Positions 7,140 to 13,016 of a stretch of DNA of 13,751 nucleotides are shown here, piece after piece. Under the pieces are notes generated by a model. That model did not search any database. It saw only the letters and a program-made list of their open reading frames with translations, and was not told the DNA's origin. The position numbers and the translations under genes are program-made. The DNA is from Pelotomaculum sp. GTDB lineage: Bacteria > Bacillota > Desulfotomaculia > Desulfotomaculales > Pelotomaculaceae. Position 1 is the stretch's first letter. Every line of letters starts with the position of its first letter. Location of the stretch: positions 861 through 14,611 of the forward strand of contig DNIT01000197.1 of assembly GCA_003489345.1 (NCBI GenBank), read 5' to 3'.

Positions 7140-8546
7140 TTATTTGCCCTTCAAACCACTATTCGTCATCAGAACTATACTCTCAACGTGTTGCGTCCAT
7201 GGGAACATGTCCACCGGCTGGACTTCTCCGACCCGGTATCCCTTCCCAGCCAGGTATCCCAAATCACGCGCCAGCGTGCCCGGATCACATGACACATAGA
7301 CCAAACGCGGCAGCTCCATTGCGATAACCGCATCCAAAGCTTCCCGGGCGCAACCCCGGCGGGGCGGGTCCAGCACCACCATGTCCGGGCGTAGGCCCTT
7401 ACGGGCCAAAGCCGGGAGAAGCCTTTCCGCCTTGCCGGCCAAAAACTCGACGTTACGAATCTTATTGATATCTGCATTGTGGCGGGCGTCTTCAACCGCC
7501 GCAGGTACAACCTCGAGACCGTATACCTTGCCGGCGTGTTGCGCCAGATATAAAGCGATGGTACCGATCCCGGAGTAGGCGTCGAGCACCGTTTCTCTTC
7601 CGGTCAAAGCAGCGTACTCCCCGGCCTTGCCGTATAGGACCTCTGTTTGCAGTGGGTTCACCTGGTAGAACGAATCCGGTGATATTCTGAAGGTCAGGTG
7701 GGCCAACCGGTCATAGATAGCATCCCTGCCTGCCAGGAGCTGGAATTCCTTCCCCATAATTTCCCCGGTCTGACCTGTGTGGATACTGCGCACCAGAGAG
7801 GTTAAACCCGGCTGTTGTGCCATAAGCTCACCCGCAAAGTCCTTCTCGCGCGGCCAATCCCGGCTCCCGGTAACGACTACGGCCATCATTTCGCCTGTAA
7901 AGAAGGCCTTGCGCAGGACCAGGTGCCGAAAAAAACCGGGCTCCCGTTCCAGGGCTTCTCCCCCGTACTTATCAAGGAGTGTCCCACAGAGGGATGCCAA
8001 CTGGTTCAATCCGGTGTCTACCAGGAGACACCCCGGCTGCCGGCAGCTTCCGGCACTGAAAAAATCGGTCAGATGGTGGGAACCTTCTTCGTAAAAGCCG
8101 AGATGATAACGGCCATCTCGCTTTTCCACCTTAAAATGGACCTTATTGCGGTAGTGCCAGGGATGCTCCATCCCCAGAGTCATACCAACCACCACCTCGC
8201 CCAAACCGCCGATACGGTTCAATGAGTCCCTGACCAGACCTGTTTTCAGCCGCAACTGCTCTTCGTAGGCTGCATGCTGCAGGCGGCACCCGCCACAGGC
8301 GGCATAGTGGACGCATTGCGGCTCAAGCCGACAGGAAGAAGGCTCCAGGATTTCCAGCAGCCTCGCTACCGCATATTTTTTTTTCTTTTCCAAAACCTCG
8401 GCTAAAATCTTATCCCCGGGCAATGTCCCGGGGATAAATACTGCCAGCCCATGGTAACGACCCACACCTGCTCCTGAGTGGGTGATCCCGGTAATAAGCA
8501 CTTCGGCTTTCTGTCCAGTTCTGATGGTGGTCTTATTTGTTGTCAA
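7140..8546 (-). CDS. rlmD: 23S rRNA (uracil-C5)-methyltransferase, RlmD/RumA (TrmA) family
   Basis: A 468-residue SAM-dependent RNA methyltransferase that makes 5-methyluridine in 23S rRNA (U1939 in E. coli numbering; Gram-positive relatives such as RlmCD may also modify U747). An N-terminal TRAM domain (about 8-65) is followed by the Fe4S4 cysteines C78-x5-C84-x2-C87, with C168 a likely fourth ligand. The central RNA-binding part leads to a Rossmann core with the SAM loop LDAYSGIGTI (from 321), DPPRRG (393-398), catalytic Cys420 in VSCDPGTLARD, and E455 in the HVES motif as probable general base. All key residues are present. Translation starts at a TTG (8546) whose GAGG site overlaps the stop of the upstream histidine kinase gene, so the two are likely co-expressed. 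The closest alternative is another TrmA-family paralog. Confidence 0.93.
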   Translation of the reverse strand: MTTNKTTIRTGQKAEVLITGITHSGAGVGRYHGLAVFIPGTLPGDKILAEVLEKKKKYAVARLLEILEPSSCRLEPQCVHYAACGGCRLQHAAYEEQLRLKTGLVRDSLNRIGGLGEVVVGMTLGMEHPWHYRNKVHFKVEKRDGRYHLGFYEEGSHHLTDFFSAGSCRQPGCLLVDTGLNQLASLCGTLLDKYGGEALEREPGFFRHLVLRKAFFTGEMMAVVVTGSRDWPREKDFAGELMAQQPGLTSLVRSIHTGQTGEIMGKEFQLLAGRDAIYDRLAHLTFRISPDSFYQVNPLQTEVLYGKAGEYAALTGRETVLDAYSGIGTIALYLAQHAGKVYGLEVVPAAVEDARHNADINKIRNVEFLAGKAERLLPALARKGLRPDMVVLDPPRRGCAREALDAVIAMELPRLVYVSCDPGTLARDLGYLAGKGYRVGEVQPVDMFPWTQHVESIVLMTNSGLKGK

Positions 8547-8555
8547 TTAGCAGCC

Positions 8556-10166
8556 TCACTGTTTGGCAAACCTTACGAAAAATGTAGTACCCTCGGATCC
8601 GGTCTTAACCTTGATGGTGGCGTTGTGGCGGGCCGCGATGCTGTAGCAAACCGCCAGCCCCAGGCCGGTTCCCTTTTCCTTGGTAGTAAAAAACGGAGTA
8701 CCCAGCTTTTTAAGGACTTCCGGTTCAATACCCGCACCCTGGTCCTGCACGGACAGGAGCACCTTGCCGTTATCCATGTACGTCTTGATAGTCAGGTGCT
8801 TGCCGGGTTGCATGGCTTCCATCCCATTCCGGAACAAATTTAAGATTAACTGACGTATTTCTTTTTCGTCCAGGTTTAAGTTTATTATTTCTCCAAGTTC
8901 TAATTTTATCTCCTTGTCACTTACCATTGCGTCGGCCTGAATAAGGGGAAACAGGCTTTCAATAATATCGTTGAGGTTATGAGACTTCAACTCCACCGCC
9001 CTGCTTCTGGCAATGGAGAGGAATTCAGAAATAATTGCATTGGCCCGGTCCAGTTCGACTATCATCAGGTCGTAGTATTCTTTGTATTGCACACAATCCT
9101 TTTTGCCGCTCAAGTATTGCAGAAACCCCCTGACCGAGGTCATTGGGTTTCTTATTTCATGAGCAATCCCGGCAGCCATTTCGCCAACTAGGTTGAACCT
9201 TTCGAGCCGGGCCATCTCTATTTCCATCTGCTTCTTTTCGGTAATGTCAATGGAGTTGGTTAATACACACTGTTCTCCGCCAAGGGCTATAACATCCGCC
9301 GACAACAGACCGATCCGGATTTCACCCGACTTGGCTCTAAGCTTAACCTCCATATTCCTAACTATACCATGCCTTTTAATTTCGCGTATATATTTTTGTC
9401 GATCTTCCACTTCCGGCCATAAGTTCAAATCCATACATGAACGGCCCAGGCTCTCCTCCAGGCTGTACCCCAATATCCGTTCAAATGTCAAGTTCACGTC
9501 AATATACTTGAAATCTTCAAGTCTTCTAAGCGTCTGAATAATTGAACTGGTGTGAAAGATTTTATAAAAACGTTCCTCCGAATGGCGCAGGGCTTCTTCC
9601 GTCTTTTTATATTCTGTTATATCGCGCCAGGTGACGGCAATCCCATCATCCAACTTCACGGCCCTGATATCGTACATCCCATATATAATTTTTTTTACAG
9701 GATCCTCATAAATCATTTTTTCCCTGACCAGAGGGACTCCTCGATTGGCAACCAAGCAGAATTCATTGAAAATGCCCGCTTCTTTATAAAGGGGACGCAA
9801 CTCCAGAAAGCTCCTGCCGATCTGCTCCTCTCTGGTCATTTTGAAGTTGTGACATGCTGCGTCATTAACATATTCAAGCAGGAAATCTGTGATTTTTCCG
9901 GACTTGTCCCGCACAGCCGAATAAACCGCAAAACAATCCAGCATACTGTCTACAAAGGTTTGAAATCGTTCGTCGTTTTTTTGAATTCGCTCCTCCAGGT
10001 TACGTAGTTGGGTAAGCAGCATTGCGCACTCAGGTGTTTTTAAATTTTCCTCATTGCCAAACTGAGATCCGTACTTATTCTTATAATCACAAATTTCAAG
10101 ACGGTTGATATAAGTATCCGAAGCTTTTCTTCTCAGCCCAACAGGTATACTTAATTTCACACTCAC
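8556..10166 (-). CDS. Cytoplasmic PAS-PAS sensor histidine kinase (NtrB/KinA-like)
   Basis: A 536-residue kinase with no transmembrane segment, so it senses inside the cell. A short coiled N-terminus leads to PAS domain 1 (about 64-190, ending VTWRDITEYKKTEEAL) and PAS domain 2 (about 194-311, ending TNSIDITEKKQ). The HisKA H-box GEMAAGIAHEIRNPMTSVRGFLQ follows, with phospho-acceptor His336. The HATPase has N-box N447, G1 DQGAGI (475-480), F-box PFFTTKEKGTG and G2 GTGLGL (499-504), so it should be active. No response regulator is encoded in the window, which makes it an orphan. This architecture is shared by NtrB-like kinases and sporulation kinases of the KinA type that feed Spo0F/Spo0A; which applies is not decidable here. 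The GTG start at 10166 has GGAGG 8 nt upstream. RlmD follows after 9 nt. Confidence 0.93.
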   Translation of the reverse strand: MSVKLSIPVGLRRKASDTYINRLEICDYKNKYGSQFGNEENLKTPECAMLLTQLRNLEERIQKNDERFQTFVDSMLDCFAVYSAVRDKSGKITDFLLEYVNDAACHNFKMTREEQIGRSFLELRPLYKEAGIFNEFCLVANRGVPLVREKMIYEDPVKKIIYGMYDIRAVKLDDGIAVTWRDITEYKKTEEALRHSEERFYKIFHTSSIIQTLRRLEDFKYIDVNLTFERILGYSLEESLGRSCMDLNLWPEVEDRQKYIREIKRHGIVRNMEVKLRAKSGEIRIGLLSADVIALGGEQCVLTNSIDITEKKQMEIEMARLERFNLVGEMAAGIAHEIRNPMTSVRGFLQYLSGKKDCVQYKEYYDLMIVELDRANAIISEFLSIARSRAVELKSHNLNDIIESLFPLIQADAMVSDKEIKLELGEIINLNLDEKEIRQLILNLFRNGMEAMQPGKHLTIKTYMDNGKVLLSVQDQGAGIEPEVLKKLGTPFFTTKEKGTGLGLAVCYSIAARHNATIKVKTGSEGTTFFVRFAKQ

Positions 10167-10199
10167 CAGTAATACCTCCAGAATATGGCACGATACTTA

Positions 10200-10500
10200 T
10201 TTTATTTATTTAGACAAATATCTCACATTTCCTTCATCAATATTGTCGAAATCTGAAAATTTATAATCTTTTTTTAGTTTTGTAACCGCGTAAAAGAAGA
10301 AATACCCCATTATTCAAGTGCTTTCCAATTGCCCTTAAGTATCTTTTTGCTAATTATTGCTAGATTATATTTTTGAAGGAATTTTTTTTGTAAATATTAC
10401 GTGATTGTTAGGATTATGGTCAGGGCAAATTTGGGGTATTTTGAAGTGCAAATCAGTGTTCAATTCCTTAAAACCGAAAAGCATGGTTAACAGTTTCATA
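10200..10500. other. Intergenic AT-rich DNA upstream of the histidine kinase
   Basis: No gene is supported here. Visible elements are a plus-oriented TGTCGAA (10244-10250), matching the core of a Spo0A box, and a minus-strand GAAGGAAAT just downstream that fits a SigH -35 without a matching -10. There is also an 8-bp inverted repeat AAGGAATT/AATTCCTT (10376-10383 and 10462-10469) enclosing 78 nt. No clear SigA promoter for the kinase gene was found. A 62-codon minus-strand frame (10553-10365) covers part of it but begins inside the rnpB tail copy and hairpin, so I do not accept it. Confidence 0.4.
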
Positions 10501-10531
10501 AAGGAAAACGCCCTGTTCAGGCGTTGTCCTT
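10501..10531 (-). terminator. Terminator-like hairpin beside the degenerate rnpB tail
   Basis: AAGGA-A-AACGCC pairs with GGCGTT-G-TCCTT: 11 of 12 pairs with one mismatch and a 7-nt loop. Read on the minus strand, a GGCGTTTTCCTTT tail follows the degenerate rnpB copy at the same distance as the real terminator follows rnpB. The T-run is interrupted, so it may be a weakened ancestral rnpB terminator. It could also stop transcription from the nitroreductase gene. Confidence 0.55.
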
Positions 10532-10532
10532 T

Positions 10533-10560
10533 ATTGACGTATGAGTAAATCATAAACCGG
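10533..10560 (-). repeat. Degenerate second copy of the rnpB 3' end
   Basis: This 28-nt stretch aligns with 11806-11834, the 3' end of rnpB plus the spacer before its terminator, with 25 of 29 positions identical. The differences are three transitions and one missing base. It reproduces the order ATTGACG, TGAG-AAATC (P1 strand), ATAA-CCGG. Similarity stops beyond 10560. The truncated RNA it could encode is not functional. It marks one border of the marR-nitroreductase block. Confidence 0.65.
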
Positions 10561-10575
10561 ATATAGACTCATATC

Positions 10576-10595
10576 ATTTTTGGTCTTCCAAAAAT
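10576..10595 (-). terminator. Short hairpin after the nitroreductase gene
   Basis: A perfect 8-bp stem ATTTTTGG/CCAAAAAT with a 4-nt loop begins 2 nt after the nitroreductase stop codon. It is AT-rich and lacks a long T-run outside the stem, so it is at best a weak terminator or an mRNA 3'-end stabiliser. Confidence 0.4.
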
Positions 10596-10596
10596 A

Positions 10597-11127
10597 CTAT
10601 TTAATATAGTTTACGTACTGTCCGACTTTAAATTCTTTATCCATAAATTCTTTTTCTGTTTTATTGCCCACAATTACTCCTGCTAATGGGGTAAATCCTT
10701 CTGGCACCCCCACTTCTTTTATCAATTCAGGAGCTATAGAAAATGCGGCCAAAAAGCCTGTCAGGTAGACCGAACCCAGACCCAAAGCAGTTGCTGCAAT
10801 CAGCACATTTTCTCCGGCACATGCTACATTTGCGCCTGCTCCACCATATGGAGTTTCATTTTTGCCAGAGATAACCAGCAAAGTTGGGGCTCCATAAAAT
10901 GGGGTGTAGCCTTCTCCTTGACGAAAAGCTGTTGCGGCTGCCTGAATCAGCTTTCTGAGCAGTTCCTTGTTCTGAATTACTGAAATATGCACGCAGCCCT
11001 CTGTCCCTCCTGCCTTTGGAGCTGCATCTGCTGCGAAAAGAAGTGTTTCCAACTGTCTGTCTGAAATCTGTTCTGTTGTATAACTCCTCGTACTCTTTCT
11101 CTTTGCAATTGCTTGTAATGCTTCCAT
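10597..11127 (-). CDS. Nitroreductase family protein (FMN-dependent)
   Basis: A 176-residue protein of the nitroreductase superfamily, flavoenzymes that pass electrons from NAD(P)H through FMN to nitro compounds, quinones or other acceptors. The N-terminal RKSTRSYT provides the family's FMN-phosphate arginines. The mid region AGANVACAGENVLIAATALGLGSVYLTGF is the usual dimer-interface and FMN-binding part, and FTPLAGVIVGNK is the standard closing strand. Length is normal for the smaller members. The ATG at 11127 follows GGAG by 9 nt; a nearby upstream ATG (11134) is in another frame. A MarR regulator gene lies 127 nt upstream on the same strand, and the same palindrome occurs in both promoters. 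This suggests a redox- or xenobiotic-responsive pair. The physiological substrate cannot be told. Confidence 0.88.
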   Translation of the reverse strand: MEALQAIAKRKSTRSYTTEQISDRQLETLLFAADAAPKAGGTEGCVHISVIQNKELLRKLIQAAATAFRQGEGYTPFYGAPTLLVISGKNETPYGGAGANVACAGENVLIAATALGLGSVYLTGFLAAFSIAPELIKEVGVPEGFTPLAGVIVGNKTEKEFMDKEFKVGQYVNYIK

Positions 11128-11198
11128 TTTGCATTTCTCCTTTTATAATTTAATCTTTTTGTTATGTTTACAAGTACACCTCCATATCCAAGTTTTTC

Positions 11199-11228
11199 AT
11201 TATGTTAGACGTCTAACTATATACGCAA
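11199..11228 (-). promoter_or_regulatory. Nitroreductase promoter with embedded operator
   Basis: On the minus strand TTGCGT (11228-11223) and CATAAT (11204-11199) are spaced by 18 nt. A perfect 14-bp palindrome GTTAGACGTCTAAC (11204-11217) fills most of the spacer. A close relative of this palindrome lies in the marR promoter, so MarR repression is the natural reading. Confidence 0.7.
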
Positions 11229-11254
11229 AAAATAATCCGTGGATTATATGTGAT

Positions 11255-11689
11255 TCATATTTGTTTATCCAGTCTGGAGTTTACCTTATTCAATAACATT
11301 TCAAAAACCTCTGATTCTTCATCTGTAAAATCACCATAGAGCATGGCATTAAGCTTTTCAGAAATATCCTCAAAAATTGGTCTCAACTTAATTCCCTTAT
11401 TGGTTAATTTTATATAGGTTACTCTACTATCTGTATAACTTTTTTCCTTTTGAATAAAACCATACTCCGCCAGCTTATCTATCAATACAGTAACTGTTGG
11501 CTTTGTCCTATTAATTTTATCTGCTAACTCCTTCATAGTGTATTTCTCTCCATGAAAAAGGATCACTAAAATATCACCATGAGAAGGAACAAGCCCTTTA
11601 ATTCCATGACTTTCGAGTTCCCTGATAATAAACTTATTTGCTTTTTCTCTTATCCTGCCTATCAGGGAAAGTGCATTTTTTTGTTTCAT
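11255..11689 (-). CDS. MarR family transcriptional regulator
   Basis: A 144-residue protein, typical MarR length, with the winged helix at about residues 45-100: YTMKELADKINRTKPTVTVLIDKLAEYGFIQKEKSYTDSRVTYIKLTNKG. The DSR…LT wing is the family hallmark. MarR proteins are dimeric repressors released by phenolic ligands or thiol oxidation; no cysteine is present, so thiol sensing is unlikely. I start it at the ATG at 11689, not at upstream codons (11710, 11773), because the promoter hexamers lie within that upstream stretch. With this start the predicted first transcribed base is the A of the ATG, so the mRNA would be leaderless, and indeed no ribosome binding site is visible. The nitroreductase gene follows. 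Confidence 0.88.
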   Translation of the reverse strand: MKQKNALSLIGRIREKANKFIIRELESHGIKGLVPSHGDILVILFHGEKYTMKELADKINRTKPTVTVLIDKLAEYGFIQKEKSYTDSRVTYIKLTNKGIKLRPIFEDISEKLNAMLYGDFTDEESEVFEMLLNKVNSRLDKQI

Positions 11690-11695
11690 ATTTAC

Positions 11696-11724
11696 AGTAT
11701 AGTTAGACATCAAACTATTGTCAA
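11696..11724 (-). promoter_or_regulatory. marR promoter with overlapping operator
   Basis: Minus-strand TTGACA (11724-11719), 17-nt spacer, TATACT (11701-11696): close to ideal SigA. An imperfect 20-bp palindrome ATAGTTAGACATCAAACTAT (11699-11718) fills the spacer. It shares GTTAGAC.TC with the nitroreductase operator, implying autoregulation and co-regulation by the MarR protein. Confidence 0.75.
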
Positions 11725-11771
11725 GTTTTCTCAGGCAATCGACTGAGAAATAAACTAAGAAACCCACAAAC

Positions 11772-11800
11772 AAAAAAATACGCCCAATTTAGAGCGTATT
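11772..11800 (-). terminator. Intrinsic terminator of rnpB
   Basis: AATACGC pairs with GCGTATT (11777-11783 with 11794-11800) around a 10-nt loop. A T-run follows on the minus strand. It begins 12 nt past the RNase P RNA P1 stem. Confidence 0.8.
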
Positions 11801-11811
11801 CCGTCATTGAC

Positions 11812-12184
11812 GTGTGAGCAAATCGATAAGCCGGGTTCTGTCGTTAAGTGATCATCTATCTAGGACGACTGTTTCCAGCCGCCTCAAGCGACCTTACCCG
11901 GGAACGGGACGGGCCGTCCCTATGTTCCTCTATTCGGTCTTGCTCCAGGTGGGGTTTACCTAGCCGGCCGGTCGCCCGACCGCTGGTGCGCTCTTACCGC
12001 ACCGTTCCATCCTTGCCTCACACCGGAAGGACAAAACCTTCCGGCGGGCGGTCTGCATTTCTGTGGCACTTTCCTTGGGGTCGCCCCCACTGGGAGTTAC
12101 CCAGCACCCTGCCCTGCGGAGCCCGGACTTTCCTCAGACGCCACCTTTCGGCCTTGCGCCCGCGACCACCTGATTTGCTCACCA
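11812..12184 (-). ncRNA. rnpB: RNase P RNA, bacterial class A
   Basis: This is the catalytic RNA of RNase P, which removes 5' leaders from tRNA precursors. Read on the minus strand it carries the conserved blocks in order: GAGGAAAGTCCGGGCT near the 5' end, ACAGAAATGCAGACCGCC, GGTGCGGTAAGAGCGCACC, GGTAAACCCC, AGATAGATGATCAC, and GACAGAACCCGGCTTAT near the 3' end. The terminal P1 helix is a perfect 11-bp pairing of GTGAGCAAATC (12182-12172) with GATTTGCTCAC (11824-11814), which fixes both ends to within a few bases. The length of about 370 nt and the layout fit the ancestral type A rather than the Bacillus type B. It has its own promoter upstream and hairpin terminator downstream. Plus-strand frames across it are artefacts. 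Confidence 0.97.
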
Positions 12185-12199
12185 GCATTTATATAACAT

Positions 12200-12229
12200 A
12201 TTATATCATTAAATATATAATAATTGCAA
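12200..12229 (-). promoter_or_regulatory. Promoter of rnpB
   Basis: Minus-strand TTGCAA (12229-12224), 18-nt spacer and perfect TATAAT (12205-12200) sit in the AT-rich gap between the Zn-ribbon gene and rnpB. The predicted start near 12193 is about 10 nt ahead of the P1 stem, so a short 5' trim would be needed. Confidence 0.7.
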
Positions 12230-12253
12230 ATCTCGCGCTCCGCCTTGTCCGGT

Positions 12254-12964
12254 CTACCTTTCCCAGAATAAAAGCCGGCCGCAGTTGCTGCAGTATACCA
12301 GATCTACTCCATGCTTTAAAAGGCGCAGGTCATTGAAGGATATCCCCATTCGGCAACCCAGACAGATCCCTTTTTCGACCTTGGCCAGGGGGTCATTAAA
12401 CCTTTTTTTCATCTCCTGGTACTTGTTCCAGAGGTCAATATCCAATTTATCCAATATTTTTTGTCTTGACAGGGGCAATTGGGCTAAAACACTTTTAATC
12501 TTTTGCTGGTTGGCCAGGTATGTGCCGTGCAGCTTGCGAAACTCATCGACTTTTTTGTTTAGCTCTACGCTCTTCTTCTCCAGCTGAGCATGCAGGCTGT
12601 CCAGTTGCTCCATGATATTAAGGATTTCATCCTCGGTTTTATTGACAACGCTCTTCAAGCTGTCAAGCTTGATTTTGCTGGTGTTGATTTCTTTGATGTT
12701 GGTGATAGTACCGCTGTATAATTTTTGCCCGAGATGATCCACTTGCTCGGTTGCCGTGGCGGCATCCATCTCTTTTTTTTTCAGCTCTTTTTTAAAACCA
12801 TTATACTTTTCCTTTAACTTATCAAAGTCCACCCTGCCCTGTTCTATTTCACCCTTGAGAGCCTTTAAGTCTTTGGAAATCTGCCCTTCCTTCAGCTTTA
12901 CCTCCAACGCCCTCCTCTGACCATCCAGCAGCTGGATTTCCCACAGCGGTTTCAAATCGAGCAT
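12254..12964 (-). CDS. Zn-ribbon coiled-coil protein (COG1579 type, C4 zinc ribbon)
   Basis: A 236-residue protein: a long heptad-rich coiled coil over about residues 1-190 (many Lys/Glu, e.g. KLKEKYNGFKKELKKKEMDA), then a C-terminal four-cysteine zinc ribbon with C201-x2-C204 and C225-x2-C228 (CLGC…CSNC). This is the COG1579/zf-RING_7 architecture, predicted to bind nucleic acid; its cellular role is not settled. I start at the ATG at 12964, which follows GAGGAG by about 10 nt; a longer TTG start would overlap that site. It lies 51 nt downstream of the Nif3-type gene and upstream of rnpB. I believe this grouping is common in Clostridia. Confidence 0.9.
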   Translation of the reverse strand: MLDLKPLWEIQLLDGQRRALEVKLKEGQISKDLKALKGEIEQGRVDFDKLKEKYNGFKKELKKKEMDAATATEQVDHLGQKLYSGTITNIKEINTSKIKLDSLKSVVNKTEDEILNIMEQLDSLHAQLEKKSVELNKKVDEFRKLHGTYLANQQKIKSVLAQLPLSRQKILDKLDIDLWNKYQEMKKRFNDPLAKVEKGICLGCRMGISFNDLRLLKHGVDLVYCSNCGRLLFWER

Positions 12965-12995
12965 ACAAATATCTCTCCTCGACAAAATTAATAAA

Positions 12996-13016
12996 GGATA
13001 GGAATATTTCCTATCC
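12996..13016 (-). terminator. Hairpin between the Nif3-type and Zn-ribbon genes
   Basis: A perfect 9-bp stem GGATAGGAA/TTCCTATCC with a 3-nt loop overlaps the last base of the Nif3-type stop codon. It is followed on the minus strand by TTTATTAATTTTG, a poor T-run. It may act as a partial terminator or processing site between the two genes. Confidence 0.45.

Noticed and set aside
10376..10469. 94-nt segment bounded by AAGGAATT/AATTCCTT, considered as a miniature transposable element
   Set aside because: The repeats are only 8 bp, there is no target-site duplication, and AT-rich DNA gives such matches by chance.
10365..10553. Minus-strand 62-codon frame
   Set aside because: It starts inside the degenerate rnpB tail and reads through the terminator-like hairpin. 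No ribosome binding site or recognisable family.
10856..11134. Minus-strand frame starting 7 nt before the nitroreductase ATG
   Set aside because: It is an out-of-frame shadow of the nitroreductase gene with low-complexity basic sequence; the family match is in the other frame.
11848..12336. Plus-strand 162-codon open frame
   Set aside because: It runs antisense through the whole RNase P RNA, whose conserved blocks and P1 pairing are unmistakable; the frame is open only because of GC-rich RNA sequence.
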